A stretch of 64,000 bases of DNA from Sporosarcina highlanderae (GCF_030433715.1 NZ_JAROCC010000002.1:283070-347069); one strand, 5' to 3'; numbered from the stretch's first letter, positions 24,189 to 35,293 are shown. Made by a program: numbers and translations. The notes: generated from the letters alone by a model not told the origin.

Positions 24189-25135
24189 GACACAATAATA
24201 TCCTTCTCCTGCTGATCCAAACGATTCAACTCTTCCATGGCTTCATCGCGTTTTCGTCGCAGCTGGTCCTGCACCCGGCGGACATCGCGGAGCACGACAT
24301 TCAGCTTACTTTTTGCATCCGTTATCCGCGAATGCACCGCCCAGTCGGAGAAGATATTATCGAAGAAAATATCCGTGAATGTGAAAAAGTCTCTTTGATT
24401 TACATTGAAAGATTCCGATGCAAAATTTTGGACGTCCATCAATTCCGTCTCATAATGCCGAAGGGCTCGTTGCGCGCGGTGGACGAGGTCGTCCGAGCTG
24501 TTCATTTCCGAATACTTCATTGCGGAAACAATTAGACCCCCACCTAAAAACGTGTCCCACATCGACAGCCCTTCGGCATTGCCCAACTTATCGAGCGCTG
24601 CGTCAAGTGTCCTCATCGCCTTGTCACCCGCTTCATACGCCTCGTCGATTTCCCTGACCAGCGACCGGACGCGCACTCGATCATCTGCGATTTTCTGCAA
24701 AGTACTGTTCGCCACCGAATCATTCTGCCGGATCCACGCCTCTTTTTCCTTCAAGAAGTCTGCCCAATCTTCATCGATATAAAGAAAATCCTCCCGATTC
24801 ATCTGTTCCCGTAGCCGGCCAACTTCCGCCTCCAAATCCGTCACTGTCTTCTCTGCCTCATTGTATTTCAGTTCGGCCTCCACGACTTCATTCATTTCTT
24901 TTTCCATTTGCACATCCCATTTGCCCGTCCACTCTTTGAGTTTGTTTGCAAACGAGAATTTCCCAAGTTTCACGACATCCTGTTGCTCCTTCGTTAGTTG
25001 CCTATGCAAACGATCCCGCAACTGGACAGCTTCCTTATATTGCGCTTCTGCACCATCGAACCTCCGCTTCACCCGGTTCCGTTCATTCCGCAGCATCGTC
25101 AACTCCATTTGCCGTTCATGAATATCCGCTCTCAT
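24185..25135 (-). CDS. Coiled-coil protein of unknown function
   Basis: This 316-residue, highly charged protein is built mostly of long helices: residues 1-115 and 220-316 show continuous heptad-like Glu/Lys/Arg/Leu patterns. A short hydrophobic glycine-rich stretch (LSMWDTFLGGGLIVSAMKYSE) sits near residue 195. It has no signal peptide. I recognise no domain. The start ATG 25135 is eight bases after AAAGGAG; GTG 25144 overlaps the site. Confidence 0.8.
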   Translation of the reverse strand: MRADIHERQMELTMLRNERNRVKRRFDGAEAQYKEAVQLRDRLHRQLTKEQQDVVKLGKFSFANKLKEWTGKWDVQMEKEMNEVVEAELKYNEAEKTVTDLEAEVGRLREQMNREDFLYIDEDWADFLKEKEAWIRQNDSVANSTLQKIADDRVRVRSLVREIDEAYEAGDKAMRTLDAALDKLGNAEGLSMWDTFLGGGLIVSAMKYSEMNSSDDLVHRAQRALRHYETELMDVQNFASESFNVNQRDFFTFTDIFFDNIFSDWAVHSRITDAKSKLNVVLRDVRRVQDQLRRKRDEAMEELNRLDQQEKDIIVS

Positions 25136-25183
25136 CGCACTCACTCCTTTCCTTATATACGGAAAATATCGTTTGAGGTTTCA

Positions 25184-25218
25184 ATCAAAAAAGCCGCCCC
25201 TGTAAAAAGGCGACTTTC
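25184..25218 (-). terminator. Intrinsic terminator of the thioesterase gene
   Basis: AGTCGCC pairs with GGCGGCT on the minus strand, followed by six T. Confidence 0.75.
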
Positions 25219-25220
25219 CT

Positions 25221-25703
25221 TCAATGTTTAATTTCCCTACGCAGCTTCCGATGGTCTCGACGAGCGGGACCTGTGTCGAATAACCGCTTTTCGGCTTCGG
25301 TTTCCGGATAGATGCCCGGAACCGGCGTCGGCCTGTTATTTTCATCCATGGCAACCATCGTCAGAAACGATTCTGTTGTCAACTTGGTCGTGCCGGTTAC
25401 CAAATCCCTTGAATGAACCGTCACGAACACTTCCATCGATGTGCGGCCAGTTGAACTGACAACCGCTTCGAGTTCAAGTATATCGCCGACCTTTGCCGAT
25501 GATAGGAAGTCAACTGAATCGATGGATGCAGTGACGGCAGCAGCCTTGTTGGAATGCTTCATCGCCGCAATGGCGGCAATTTCATCTATGTACGCTAACA
25601 CTTTCCCACCAAAAATCGTCTGCATGTGGTTCGTATCCGGCGGTAGCACAAGCCTCGTATTGATTGTACGTGAGTGGCTCATCGGCCGTTGTTCCATCGT
25701 CAT
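25221..25703 (-). CDS. Acyl-CoA thioesterase, hotdog fold (YkhA-like)
   Basis: The product hydrolyses acyl-CoA thioesters. About 160 aa with the hotdog signature NHMQTIFGGKVLAYIDEIAA, where the conserved Asn and Asp are catalytic in this family, and VDFLSSAKVGDILE. The family is usually called YkhA/BACH-like. The start is one of three closely spaced ATGs; 25703 has the best spacing to AAAGGA. It lies just past the end of the nik genes but has its own terminator. Confidence 0.88.
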   Translation of the reverse strand: MTMEQRPMSHSRTINTRLVLPPDTNHMQTIFGGKVLAYIDEIAAIAAMKHSNKAAAVTASIDSVDFLSSAKVGDILELEAVVSSTGRTSMEVFVTVHSRDLVTGTTKLTTESFLTMVAMDENNRPTPVPGIYPETEAEKRLFDTGPARRDHRKLRREIKH

Positions 25704-25749
25704 CATCTTCCTTTCTCTACTCCTTCTATTATACCCATTTCCAAAAAAC

Positions 25750-26457
25750 TCACTCGAATAACATGAGGGAGTAGGAGTGCTCAAACGAGAAATGGCCGTC
25801 CCGCTTCACGCTTTCCTCAATGATCCTTCCGCCCTGCATGACATAAACTCGGTCACATAAATGCTCAACGACTTTCAAATCATGAGAAATAAACAAAATC
25901 GCCATGCCCATCTCCCGGTTCAGCCGCTGAATCAACTCAACAATTTCCTTCTGTATCAATCGATCCAAATTCGATACGATCTCATCACAAACTAACAGCT
26001 TCGGTTCGACAAGGATTGAGCGCAGGAGATTTACCCGTTGACGCTCCCCGCCACTTAATTCCGAAGGGCGCCGGGCCAAATGCTTCTCTTCCAAACCTAC
26101 TTTTTCAAGCATTTCGCGGATATGGGCGTCTCGATCACCTTTCATCTTCCGGAGTGGTTCCTTCAAAATTTCGCGAACAGTCCAGGATGGATTCATAGCG
26201 GCGGTTGCATTTTGGAAGACGATTTGACAGGAAGCATAGAAATCATCTGCTGTCGCAAATGAAACCGTGCCTTCATCCGCGGATTCCAAACGCATGATCA
26301 GTCGGGCTAATGTGCTTTTCCCGCTGCCACTTTCACCGACAATCCCAACAATCTCACCCTCGTCAACTGTCAGATTGATATCTTGAAGGATAGCCTTTTT
26401 CGGTTTCCCTCGGCCATAGCTTTTTGAAAGATGTTCTACATTCAGCACTTCCGGCAC
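25750..26457 (-). CDS. nikE: Nickel/peptide-type ABC importer ATPase (NikE-like)
   Basis: This ATPase of 235 aa has Walker A GESGSGKST, signature LSGGERQRVN, Walker B LLVCDEIVSN and the switch histidine in FISHDL. It is the last gene of the nik cluster downstream of urease, which is why nickel is proposed; by sequence alone it could serve peptides. The Walker B region reads CDEI rather than ADEP, a mild deviation also seen in NikE-type subunits. Confidence 0.85.
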   Translation of the reverse strand: MPEVLNVEHLSKSYGRGKPKKAILQDINLTVDEGEIVGIVGESGSGKSTLARLIMRLESADEGTVSFATADDFYASCQIVFQNATAAMNPSWTVREILKEPLRKMKGDRDAHIREMLEKVGLEEKHLARRPSELSGGERQRVNLLRSILVEPKLLVCDEIVSNLDRLIQKEIVELIQRLNREMGMAILFISHDLKVVEHLCDRVYVMQGGRIIEESVKRDGHFSFEHSYSLMLFE

Positions 26458-26465
26458 CCCCTTTC

Positions 26466-27212
26466 CTAAAAACGGCTATCAAGCAACCTCTTTGTATATT
26501 CATGCATCGGATTTGCCAAGACATCCTCAACAGACCCCGTCTCAACTACCTCGCCTTTCCGCATGACGATCATTTCATCCGCCACGTCCGCGACGATATC
26601 CAAATCATGCGTGATGATGAGTACCGTCGTACCGCCTTCATTCAACACGCGAAGCCACTTGATGAACTCCTTCTGGACGACCTTATCAAGCGCAGACGTC
26701 GGTTCATCCGCTATCAAAAACACAGGCTCCATATACAATGCACAAGCAATCATGCAACGCTGCAGCATTCCACCTGATAACTCAAACGGATACCGATCCA
26801 TGATATCGGCGGACAAGCTTAACCTTGAAAGGATTTCCGGCATCTTCGCTCGAAATTTCCCCTCATTGTCACCAACCCGGCCTGCGGAAAATGCATACAA
26901 CTGCCGCTCCATCTTCACACTCGGATTAAAGCTGTTCAATGCATCCTGAAAGATCGTGAAAAACTCACCCTTCCGCAATGCCGCCTTTCTTTCGGAAGTT
27001 GCTTTCAACAAGTCCAGGTCCTTATAAAACACTTCGCCATAAGCACGCGCACTTGCAGGCAACATCCCTAACATCGCAGATACTGTCATACTTTTCCCGC
27101 TTCCGCTTTCACCGATCAGCGCCGTCACTTTCCCTTCCGGAATTAAAAACGAGCTGCCATGAACGACAGGGACACCTTTTATTTCAACTGATAATCCTTT
27201 CGCCTCAAGCAT
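26466..27212 (-). CDS. nikD: Nickel/peptide-type ABC importer ATPase (NikD-like)
   Basis: This ATPase of 248 aa has Walker A GESGSGKSM, signature LSGGMLQRC, Walker B FLIADEPTSA and ITHDL. The signature LSGGMLQR is the form common in NikD/DppD-type proteins. It overlaps the end of nikC by eight bases and is separated from nikE by eight bases, so the cluster is tightly coupled. Confidence 0.86.
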   Translation of the reverse strand: MLEAKGLSVEIKGVPVVHGSSFLIPEGKVTALIGESGSGKSMTVSAMLGMLPASARAYGEVFYKDLDLLKATSERKAALRKGEFFTIFQDALNSFNPSVKMERQLYAFSAGRVGDNEGKFRAKMPEILSRLSLSADIMDRYPFELSGGMLQRCMIACALYMEPVFLIADEPTSALDKVVQKEFIKWLRVLNEGGTTVLIITHDLDIVADVADEMIVMRKGEVVETGSVEDVLANPMHEYTKRLLDSRF

Positions 27213-28017
27213 GGAACCGTCTCCTTCCGGGATCTTTCAACGCTTCTCCGATGAAGTTAATGGATAGGATCGTCAAGAAAATGAGAAATCCAGGGAAAAC
27301 ACCGATCCACCATGCGCCGATCAACAAATCATTTTGGGCATTGTACAGCATATTCCCCCACGACGGAATTGCAGGCGGTATGCCGATCCCAAGGAAGCTT
27401 AGCGATACTTCGATAAATATAGCCCCCGCTAAATTGAAGATTGTCACGACGAACAACGGCGGCAAGCTGTTGCGCAGTAAATGTCCTGTAATGATCTTCC
27501 ATAAAGGGGTTCCGAACATTTTCGCCATTTTAACGTACTCCGCATCCTTCAATCGGATGAATTCCGAGCGGACAATTCGTGCAGTCGTGAACCATCCCGT
27601 CACGCCTATGATGAATGTCATCCCCCACATCCCGCCTTGCATGATCGCCTGGAAACCTAACACCAAAACAAGTGACGGGATGGAAATGAGCGCTTCAAGA
27701 ATCCTCATCATGACGCTATCGGTCCATCCACCGACATAACCACTTATTCCTCCATACACGATTCCGATGACAAATGACAGTGCGACCGACAAGCTGGCGA
27801 CTGCCAATGTCACTTTTCCACCTTCCAATAACCGAGAGAATACATCCCTTCCAAGATGATCCGTCCCTAACAGATGTCCGTTCCCGGGTGGAGAATAGAC
27901 AGCGTCCAGATCCATTTCATTAACCGGATGGGTTGCTAAGGGACCGGAAAGCAAAGTCATAGCGACAATCAAGCCTAAAAGTGAGCACCAGAAAACAAGC
28001 ATTTTCCTTGGTTTCAT
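27205..28017 (-). CDS. nikC: Nickel/peptide-type ABC importer permease (NikC-like)
   Basis: This permease of 270 aa has five or six membrane helices. The cytoplasmic EAA-like loop is RLKDAEYVKMAKMFGTPLWKI, and the N-terminal block HLLGTDHLGRDVFSRLLEGG is typical of DppC/NikC subunits. The ATG overlaps the nikB stop. It forms the channel with NikB. Confidence 0.88.
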   Translation of the reverse strand: MKPRKMLVFWCSLLGLIVAMTLLSGPLATHPVNEMDLDAVYSPPGNGHLLGTDHLGRDVFSRLLEGGKVTLAVASLSVALSFVIGIVYGGISGYVGGWTDSVMMRILEALISIPSLVLVLGFQAIMQGGMWGMTFIIGVTGWFTTARIVRSEFIRLKDAEYVKMAKMFGTPLWKIITGHLLRNSLPPLFVVTIFNLAGAIFIEVSLSFLGIGIPPAIPSWGNMLYNAQNDLLIGAWWIGVFPGFLIFLTILSINFIGEALKDPGRRRFHA

Positions 28018-28985
28018 CCGCCCAACTCCCCTCTTCGAAGCTTCGGGTCAAGCATGTACATGAGGACATCAATTATTAATAAGGTTACGATGACAATCAA
28101 CCCCGTAAGCATGATGCCGCCCATGAGCAAAGGATAATCCTTCACCATGACGGATTTTACAAGCAATTGTCCGAGGCCAGACCATGCAAATAGGGCTTCC
28201 ACAATAACCGAGCCCCCGAAAAACGAAGGAACCGTCATACCAAGATAATTCAAATAGGGAATGAAAGCGTTACGTAGCACTCCCCGTCTGATTTCTCGCT
28301 CCTCTACACCGTTCGCCTTTGCAGCCATTACATAATAACTTCCGATTTCCGACTTTACGCTCTCTTGGAGGAAGCGAGCGTACAGGCCGACATGCGTCAA
28401 TACGACGACGGAAGCAGGCATGATCAGATGCCTTAATTTATCGACAAAGCCGCCTTCACCCGATAAGCTTCTCGTCCCGGAAGAAGGAAGGATACCTAAC
28501 ATGACGGAAAATAAATAAATGAATAAAATCCCAAGCCAAAAAGGAGGGATGGAAGAAGACGCGATACTGAATGTCGATAGCCCTCTGTCAAGCAGTGACC
28601 CTGGCTTCATGCCTGCAGCCATGCCAAGCCAAACCGACCCAAGGATGATGAAAAACATTGATACACCAAATAACAGAAGTGTATTCGGCAGCCTTTCCCC
28701 TAAGATTGAAGTGACAGGACGGCCCTCTTTTGCTGACATGCCGAGATTCCCTTTCAACGTCTCCTTCAGCCATGATCCATATTGCATGATCAGCGGACGA
28801 TCGAGCCCAAACTCCTTGCTGATCCGCTCCTTTTCAGATGCGGTCAATGTTTGGGCATTGCCCCCGTAATATGCCGTTGCCGAACTACCCGGCCCGGCAT
28901 TCATTATGAAAAAAGAGAGGAAGCTCACGATGAGGAGGACAAGAATCCCCAACATCATGCGCTTCCCAATCCATTTAACGGTCAT
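28014..28985 (-). CDS. nikB: Nickel/peptide-type ABC importer permease (NikB-like)
   Basis: This permease of 323 aa has six membrane helices and an EAA-like segment with YYVMAAKANGVEEREIRRGVL. It starts at ATG 28985 inside the end of nikA (the nikA stop follows 11 bases later), with GGAGTGG upstream. The 29006 start was rejected because it lies deeper in nikA without a site. Confidence 0.87.
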   Translation of the reverse strand: MTVKWIGKRMMLGILVLLIVSFLSFFIMNAGPGSSATAYYGGNAQTLTASEKERISKEFGLDRPLIMQYGSWLKETLKGNLGMSAKEGRPVTSILGERLPNTLLLFGVSMFFIILGSVWLGMAAGMKPGSLLDRGLSTFSIASSSIPPFWLGILFIYLFSVMLGILPSSGTRSLSGEGGFVDKLRHLIMPASVVVLTHVGLYARFLQESVKSEIGSYYVMAAKANGVEEREIRRGVLRNAFIPYLNYLGMTVPSFFGGSVIVEALFAWSGLGQLLVKSVMVKDYPLLMGGIMLTGLIVIVTLLIIDVLMYMLDPKLRRGELGG

Positions 28986-30552
28986 TCCACTTCCACTCCT
29001 CGACATTCCAAAGGAAGCCGGAACCGTGATGGCCGAGTGTACGCTCCTTCACGCCTTCGATATTCCCGTTAATGCCATAAACTGCATTGACATACGCAAT
29101 GAACGCGAACGCCGGATCGTCAGCAAGTTCTTTTTGGAAGGCCATATAGCTTGCCTTCCGCTCTGCCTCGTCCATTGATAAACGACCTTTTTCTAACAAG
29201 GTATCCACTTTTTCATTCGAATAGTTTCCGAAGTTATAACCGGAGCTTGTCAAACTCGATTCGGATGAATGGAATAAACTGTACGTATGATGATCAGCAT
29301 CATACGGACTGCCCCAACCGATCATGAAGGCATCTGTCTCTTCAATCGTGATTGCACTCCAATCCAGCGCAGCGACATCCACATCTGCACCGATCGCCTT
29401 ATACCCTTCAGCGACATAGTTCGCCATATTGACACGGACCGAATCAGACGCAGGGGCTGTAATCGTAAAGCTCAGTTTCTCACCATTTTTATAACGGAAG
29501 CCATCGTTCGACTTTTTCCAGCCTGCTTCATCCAACAAGGCTTCGGCACGAGCCTGGTCAAAGCTATATTTTTCAATTTGCTCATTATGAAAAGCATGCT
29601 TTTGAAGTGGAGAATAAGCAACTTCTCCATGCCCTTTCAAAATGCCTTTCACAATCTGCGCACGGTCGATGGCGAAACTGAAGGCCTGACGAACACGTAC
29701 ATCCTGCCAAAGCTTGTTTTGCATATTGAAAAGGATGCCGCGATAATCCGCTGTATCGACATCGTAGATTTTAATAGGATTCCGCTTTTCCAACTCACTC
29801 ACTTGCACCGGGTCAAGCAGAGTGATATCGACTTCTCCTGAAGCTAACTGCAAGGCACGGACGTTGCTGTCTGGGATGAATTTGAAAATGACTTTCTCGA
29901 TGGACGGCTTCGTACCATAAAAATTATCGTACGCCTTCAGCGTCAAGCTATTGCCACGGTCCCATCGGTCGAACTGATAGGGACCCGCTCCAATCGGATG
30001 GCTGTTGAATTCAGCCGTCCTCATCTCAACGCCCTGAAACGCATGCTTCGGTAAAATCGGTAGCGTCAGCTTATCAAGAATTGGCGTGAACGGATGTTTC
30101 AGCTTCAGTTCAAACTCGTAATCATTCAGTTTTTTCATTGAATCCACTTCAGTAAAATCGGACTTCAAAAACGATGCATTTTTATCATCCAATACACTTT
30201 CAATCGTAAAGATGACATCATCTGCAGTAAGCGGCTCACCGTCATGAAAACGGATATCCTCTTTAAGCTTGAATGTATAGGTCAACTTGTCATCTGATAA
30301 GACGTACGAATCTGCAATATCGGCCTTCGGTTCGTTGTTTTCATCAAAACGGAAAAGGCCGCGGAAGAGGAGCGCATCCAAATTCGTTTCCTCAAGAATC
30401 GGATTCAGTCCGGCGAACTCAGCTTCTGATGCATAGATAAGACTATTTTCCTTCTTGACGCCTACAGACTTCTCTTTGCCTTTTCCGCATCCCGCTACAA
30501 CTAAGAGGATGATCAGTGAGAAGAGGGCTATCTTGCCTATTTGTTTTTTCAT
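28975..30552 (-). CDS. nikA: Nickel/peptide-type ABC substrate-binding lipoprotein (NikA-like)
   Basis: This family-5 solute-binding protein of 525 aa has a lipoprotein signal peptide ending LVVAGC, so it is anchored to the outer face of the membrane. The mature part shows family blocks such as LTYTFKLKEDIRFHDGEPLTADDV and WQDVRVRQAFSFAIDR. Its place between ureD and nikB, with 15 bases to ureD, argues that it delivers nickel (possibly as a chelate) for urease. Sequence alone cannot exclude peptides. The start ATG 30552 is placed after GGAGG. Confidence 0.85.
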   Translation of the reverse strand: MKKQIGKIALFSLIILLVVAGCGKGKEKSVGVKKENSLIYASEAEFAGLNPILEETNLDALLFRGLFRFDENNEPKADIADSYVLSDDKLTYTFKLKEDIRFHDGEPLTADDVIFTIESVLDDKNASFLKSDFTEVDSMKKLNDYEFELKLKHPFTPILDKLTLPILPKHAFQGVEMRTAEFNSHPIGAGPYQFDRWDRGNSLTLKAYDNFYGTKPSIEKVIFKFIPDSNVRALQLASGEVDITLLDPVQVSELEKRNPIKIYDVDTADYRGILFNMQNKLWQDVRVRQAFSFAIDRAQIVKGILKGHGEVAYSPLQKHAFHNEQIEKYSFDQARAEALLDEAGWKKSNDGFRYKNGEKLSFTITAPASDSVRVNMANYVAEGYKAIGADVDVAALDWSAITIEETDAFMIGWGSPYDADHHTYSLFHSSESSLTSSGYNFGNYSNEKVDTLLEKGRLSMDEAERKASYMAFQKELADDPAFAFIAYVNAVYGINGNIEGVKERTLGHHGSGFLWNVEEWKWNDR

Positions 30553-30567
30553 AGTTTCCTCCACACC

Positions 30568-31380
30568 TTAAATGAGTGCTGACAGCTTGGAAAAGACGCG
30601 CTTCATTTCCTGCATCAGCCTCCATTGATTCACGCCTAAAAAACGGCAATGTACGGCATTTCCTGCAAGTCTTGTCACTCCAGCTCGCAAGCCCTCACCA
30701 ACATTCAACTCCTCTTGGATTTCCCGAAGGTCAAGACGATCCGCTTTGTCCGATACAAGCCAGATGGAGCCAACATACAATGCATCTTCAAGCATTCCGA
30801 GTTCTTGGAAATTCATATTCTCCGGAATGAAATGAAGACTGTCGAAAGCAATCAGCTCTCCTTCAACGTAGATCTTCATTTTTGACTTCAATGAAGTGAA
30901 ATCAAATACTTCCCCTCGCATCTCTCTGCCCGGAGCAATGATTTCTCCCCATAGCAACGTGGCATTGTTCGCAAGGTGGATTGTCGTTTCCATTTGGAAC
31001 TTTGCTTCAGCAAACGGAATAATCACTTCGGGCATCCATTCAAGGCGCGCCTCTTCCGCAAGCTTGACATCAATTGTTTGCACGCAAGTATCACCTGTAT
31101 GCGACCTGTACACCTTCAATGCCGACTGCTGGATAATCCGCGCTGAGCTTCCCGGCAACAGTTCGATTGTAATATCATTCCGATCGCCCGCCACCATTCC
31201 GCCCGATGACTCCATCACATATACCGTAGCCGTAGGATCATCGCCTTGGTACAGCTCACGGCTCGCCTTCAAAGGTGGTTGCTGGAATACATGCGGCATC
31301 CGGGTATAACCTCTTCTTGGCTCAAACACCATCTCTAACTTCCCATGGTGTCTGATCCGAGGTGTTTTACTTACTAACAT
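30568..31380 (-). CDS. ureD: Urease accessory protein UreD (UreH)
   Basis: This scaffold protein of 270 aa binds apo-urease and with UreF and UreG delivers nickel to the active site. The N-terminus has [21 protein letters not shown], and [15 protein letters not shown] plus [16 protein letters not shown] are recognisable UreD blocks. The start ATG 31380 overlaps the ureG stop and sits eight bases after GGAG; the frame to 31473 intrudes into ureG. Confidence 0.93.
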   Translation of the reverse strand: MLVSKTPRIRHHGKLEMVFEPRRGYTRMPHVFQQPPLKASRELYQGDDPTATVYVMESSGGMVAGDRNDITIELLPGSSARIIQQSALKVYRSHTGDTCVQTIDVKLAEEARLEWMPEVIIPFAEAKFQMETTIHLANNATLLWGEIIAPGREMRGEVFDFTSLKSKMKIYVEGELIAFDSLHFIPENMNFQELGMLEDALYVGSIWLVSDKADRLDLREIQEELNVGEGLRAGVTRLAGNAVHCRFLGVNQWRLMQEMKRVFSKLSALI

Positions 31381-31996
31381 TTGTTGTCTCCACGCCTTCA
31401 AGCAGCATGTTCCGTTTAATCCATTCGACGATTTTATCGACGTTTTTGCGTGTCCGTACATCCGCAAGGACATAAGGTCGTCCGCCTCTCATCTTCTTCA
31501 CGTCGCTCTCATACTGTTCAAGGTCAACGCCGACATGCGGTGCAAGGTCAGTTTTATTGACCAATAAAAGATCGGATCTTGTTAACGCTGGTCCGCCTTT
31601 TCTTGGAATATCCTGTCCTTCCGCAACGTCGATTACGTAGATATAGCCATCTACAAGCTCAGGGCTGAATGTTGCAGATAAGTTATCCCCACCGCTCTCG
31701 ACGAAAACGATATCAAGGTCATTGAAGCGTTCCTTTAGTTCATCGATTGCCGCAAAGTTCATGGAAGCATCTTCACGGATAGCGGTATGCGGGCATCCGC
31801 CAGTTTCCACTCCCAAGATTCTGTTTTCATCCAATACACCGTGATTCATGAGGAATTGAGCATCCTCGCGTGTGTATATATCATTTGTGATGACTGCAAC
31901 GTTATAGTTTTCATGCATTGCGCGGGTCAATGCGTCGACGAGCGATGTCTTGCCCGATCCGACGGGACCCCCGATTCCAATACGTACTGGTTTCAT
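31367..31996 (-). CDS. ureG: Urease accessory GTPase UreG
   Basis: UreG is a SIMIBI GTPase that carries nickel and powers urease activation. It has 209 aa, P-loop [10 protein letters not shown] near residue 8, ESGGDNL, the metal-binding CPH motif in [11 protein letters not shown], and the base-specificity motif NKTDL. The start ATG 31996 follows AAAGGAGG. Confidence 0.96.
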   Translation of the reverse strand: MKPVRIGIGGPVGSGKTSLVDALTRAMHENYNVAVITNDIYTREDAQFLMNHGVLDENRILGVETGGCPHTAIREDASMNFAAIDELKERFNDLDIVFVESGGDNLSATFSPELVDGYIYVIDVAEGQDIPRKGGPALTRSDLLLVNKTDLAPHVGVDLEQYESDVKKMRGGRPYVLADVRTRKNVDKIVEWIKRNMLLEGVETTNVSK

Positions 31997-32034
31997 ATAG
32001 AAACCGCCTCCTTTAAAAATTAACTTATATAAAA

Positions 32035-32775
32035 TCACGAAATAAATAATCTCGAGAATAAGTATTCATGTTTCATTGATGCAAGCTCGATGCCTAATGC
32101 ATTGTTGCTGATGTCTTCTTCACTTAGGCCGGCTACAATACTTGCTGCAGCAACGACCTCTTCCGAAAGCTGATGCATTGCCTGAACGCCTGTATTTTGT
32201 CCGAATGGCACTGCACGCACCGCATTTTGGACAAGCCCGTTCACCGATGAAAATAAATACGATAGTACCGCATGATGGGCATCGACTCCATTGACTGAAC
32301 AATAAATGCCGTAAAGAATCGCATAATGCCCTTTGATTTCATTTGCACCAATTCGGCTTTTCCATTCATCGAAAAAAGCATCCTCAACAAGAGGTGCAAC
32401 GGTCTTGATGAATTGTCTGCCCAAATTGACACTGGCGTCCCTTGACTCCTTTGCAAGCTTGATCGCCCCGCAGAGCTCTTCCAAATGCAAAAGACGATCG
32501 ATGTCCCGGTTTTTGGCCGCCTCAAACGCTTCTTGAATAAGAATCGCGTCGCCGTATACGAGGTTCTGATGGAGAAACGTCGTGCAAAAAGCGATCAGTT
32601 CCTCCTTCTTCCGGATGTCATCCTCTTGGATATATGTTTCCATTCCATACGATTGTGTGTAGGTGCCGATCGGGAAAGCGGAATCATGGATTTGCAGCAG
32701 TCGAAGGAACTGGATATCAGTGGGAATGGCCACGGTATTTGAAAGGTTGTTTGAACCGTCTTTCAGTTGTTTCAT
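32035..32775 (-). CDS. ureF: Urease accessory protein UreF
   Basis: This all-helical chaperone of about 246 aa bridges UreD and UreG. Recognisable blocks are [23 protein letters not shown] and a C-terminal [18 protein letters not shown]. The start ATG 32775 lies within the end of ureE (59-base overlap) after GAGGTG. A shorter start without overlap would lose no conserved sequence but lacks a binding site. Confidence 0.93.
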   Translation of the reverse strand: MKQLKDGSNNLSNTVAIPTDIQFLRLLQIHDSAFPIGTYTQSYGMETYIQEDDIRKKEELIAFCTTFLHQNLVYGDAILIQEAFEAAKNRDIDRLLHLEELCGAIKLAKESRDASVNLGRQFIKTVAPLVEDAFFDEWKSRIGANEIKGHYAILYGIYCSVNGVDAHHAVLSYLFSSVNGLVQNAVRAVPFGQNTGVQAMHQLSEEVVAAASIVAGLSEEDISNNALGIELASMKHEYLFSRLFIS

Positions 32776-33163
32776 ATGCCACACCCACCTCATCCAATAA
32801 TGGTGCAAGCGTATGGTCTGCACGGACTACAATCTCGTCTTTCTCTATTAAAGCCGGCGTATGGCGATTGCCAAGTTCAAAAGCCGCCTTGCCCATTTCG
32901 ACCATATCGTTCGGACGGATGACGATGACCGGTTCCATTTTCGTCCGGATCACGATGCAGCGCTCGTCATCTTCAAACAAGAGGTCACCGTATTTCAACG
33001 GTTCCTCTTGATTGATACGCAGGGCGATGTCCGTACCTTCATTCGTCTCGGTACGCAGAATACGCTTGCTCAGTTCTTCCCATTCCAGCTCCACCCATTC
33101 GATGCGCTTCCCTGAAATCTCTTCTGTATCACCGATATTGCCTATGATTTTTTCAATTAACAT
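32717..33163 (-). CDS. ureE: Urease accessory nickel chaperone UreE
   Basis: UreE binds nickel and hands it to UreG. It has 148 aa, an N-terminal UreE domain and a C-terminal metal-binding domain with [16 protein letters not shown], the conserved interface histidine. The tail ends RGHSH, a short histidine tail instead of the long His-rich tail of some homologues. Confidence 0.94.
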   Translation of the reverse strand: MLIEKIIGNIGDTEEISGKRIEWVELEWEELSKRILRTETNEGTDIALRINQEEPLKYGDLLFEDDERCIVIRTKMEPVIVIRPNDMVEMGKAAFELGNRHTPALIEKDEIVVRADHTLAPLLDEVGVAYETTERRFKQPFKYRGHSH

Positions 33164-33199
33164 CTCGTTATCTCCTTTAGAAATCGGCAGTTTGAGTAA

Positions 33200-34915
33200 T
33201 TAAAACAAGAAATATCTTTGCGCCATTGGAAGGACATCGACCGGTTCGCATGTCGCCAACTCACCATCGATTTTCACTTCATATGTCTCCGGGTCAACGT
33301 CAATTACAGGCATTTCGCTATTATGTTTCATATCCGCTTTTGAAACGTTTCTGCAATTTTTCACCGTTCCGATCATCTTCTTAAGTCCAAGTTGCTCTGG
33401 AAGTCCTTCTTCAACCGCAATTTTCGGCAGGAATGTCATTGCCGCGTTTTGCGGCCCTTGTCCATGGTAGCCATACATTCTGCGACCCATCATCGGCTGC
33501 GGCGTCGGAATGGAAGCATTCGGATCGCCTGTCATCGCGTACACGGCGATGCCGCCTTTTATGACGACTTGCGCTTTCACCCCGAAAAATGCCGGATCCC
33601 ATAAAACGATATCCGCCAATTTCCCGTCCTCGATTGAACCGACCTCATGCGATATCCCTTGGGCAATCGCTGGGTTGATTGTATATTTTGAGATATAACG
33701 CTTAACGCGATAATTATCATTGTCCTTCCCTTCGTCTTGTGGAAGCGGACCGCGCTGCTTTTTCATCTTATCCGCCGTCTGCCACGTCCGGATTGCCACT
33801 TCCCCGACTCGGCCCATCGCTTGGGAGTCCGACGACATGATGCTCAAGATTCCAAGATCCTGCATAATATCCTCAGCAGCAATCGTCTCAGGACGGATAC
33901 GCGAATCCGCAAAAGCAACGTCTTCCGCCGAATCACGTTTCAAATGGTGGCACACCATAAGCATGTCCAAATGTTCATCGATCGTATTGACTGTAAATGG
34001 TTTCGTCGGGTTCGTCGATGCCGGCAACACATTCGGCAATGCCGCCATCTTCAGCTGGTCCGGCGCGTGCCCCCCACCTGCTCCTTCCGTATGGAAAACG
34101 TGGATGACCCGGCCGTCTATCGCATTAATTGTATCTTCAACGAATCCAGCCTCATTCAACGTATCGGAGTGCAAAGCAATCTGGACATCGTATTCATCCG
34201 CAACTGACAAGCTTAAGTCCAATGCGGAAGGAGTTGCACCCCAGTCTTCATGAACCTTCAAGCCAATCGCACCCGCCCGGATCTGCTCAGCAAGCGGATC
34301 CGGAAAAGCTGAGCTCCCTTTCCCGAAGATACCTATATTCAACGGAATGTCTTCGATTTGCTGCAACATCCGATGTAAATGCCATTTACCCGGTGTCACC
34401 GTCGTCGCTGTGGAACCAGATGCCGGGCCTGTCCCGCCGCCGATGAATGTCGTCGTCCCCGCATTCAGCGCCACATCCACCTGCTGTGGGCTGATAAGGT
34501 GAATATGCGTATCAATCGCACCCGCTGTCGCGATCAACCCTTCGCCCCCGTATACTTCCGTTCCAACCCCGATGATCATGCCCTGGTCGACACCGTCCAT
34601 TGTATTCGGATTACCCGCTTTTCCGATTCCGGCAATCCTTCCGTTCTTGATACCGATGTCCGCTTTGACGATTCCTGTATGATCAATGATCATTGCATTC
34701 GTTATGACCGAATCCAATACACCGTCTTCTGAAGTCTTTTCGCCGTTCTGCCCCATCGACACACGAAGGGATTTCCCGCCTCCAAAAATGCCCTCATCTC
34801 CATAAGTGGTGTAATCCTTTTCGATTTCAATCCATAAATCAGTATCTGCCAAACGAACCTTGTCGCCCACAGTCGGGCCGAACATCCTTGCGTATTGCTC
34901 GTGATTCATCTTCAC
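33200..34915 (-). CDS. ureC: Urease alpha subunit
   Basis: This is the catalytic subunit that hydrolyses urea to ammonia and carbamate at a di-nickel site. Length 571 aa. Active-site features: DTHIHL, the lysine carboxylated to bridge the nickels in [19 protein letters not shown], the mobile-flap MVCHHLK and the metal aspartate region in [10 protein letters not shown]. It starts at GTG 34915 directly after the ureB stop, giving [18 protein letters not shown]. It is strongly conserved, and all catalytic residues appear intact. Confidence 0.98.
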   Translation of the reverse strand: MKMNHEQYARMFGPTVGDKVRLADTDLWIEIEKDYTTYGDEGIFGGGKSLRVSMGQNGEKTSEDGVLDSVITNAMIIDHTGIVKADIGIKNGRIAGIGKAGNPNTMDGVDQGMIIGVGTEVYGGEGLIATAGAIDTHIHLISPQQVDVALNAGTTTFIGGGTGPASGSTATTVTPGKWHLHRMLQQIEDIPLNIGIFGKGSSAFPDPLAEQIRAGAIGLKVHEDWGATPSALDLSLSVADEYDVQIALHSDTLNEAGFVEDTINAIDGRVIHVFHTEGAGGGHAPDQLKMAALPNVLPASTNPTKPFTVNTIDEHLDMLMVCHHLKRDSAEDVAFADSRIRPETIAAEDIMQDLGILSIMSSDSQAMGRVGEVAIRTWQTADKMKKQRGPLPQDEGKDNDNYRVKRYISKYTINPAIAQGISHEVGSIEDGKLADIVLWDPAFFGVKAQVVIKGGIAVYAMTGDPNASIPTPQPMMGRRMYGYHGQGPQNAAMTFLPKIAVEEGLPEQLGLKKMIGTVKNCRNVSKADMKHNSEMPVIDVDPETYEVKIDGELATCEPVDVLPMAQRYFLF

Positions 34916-35281
34916 TTAACTGTCAGCTCCTTTAAATCCGCCATCCGATGCCTTCTCGACAATTTCGTCTCGTTTGTGAGTGGAACCTTCCGTCAATTTA
35001 TTCAAACCGAAAACATGACGTCTTCCACCAAACTCGACAAGCTCAACTTCCTTCTCCTCACCCGGTTCAAACCGGACAGCCGTCCCTGATGGTATATTCA
35101 AATGCATTCCTACCGCTTGCTCACGATCAAATTCTAAGAATTTATTCACCTCAATAAAATGGAAGTGAGACCCAACCTGAATCGGACGGTCACCTGTATT
35201 TGCAACCTTCACCGTCTTCACAGCTCGTCCGACATTAATTTCAATCCATCCATCTGCCGCCTTGATCTCTCCTGGTTTCAT
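34916..35281 (-). CDS. ureB: Urease beta subunit
   Basis: This structural subunit has 121 aa, with [19 protein letters not shown] at the start and [17 protein letters not shown], a highly conserved UreB block. It ends adjacent to the ureC start, so the two are translationally coupled. Confidence 0.96.
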   Translation of the reverse strand: MKPGEIKAADGWIEINVGRAVKTVKVANTGDRPIQVGSHFHFIEVNKFLEFDREQAVGMHLNIPSGTAVRFEPGEEKEVELVEFGGRRHVFGLNKLTEGSTHKRDEIVEKASDGGFKGADS

Positions 35282-35293
35282 ATGAAAACCCCC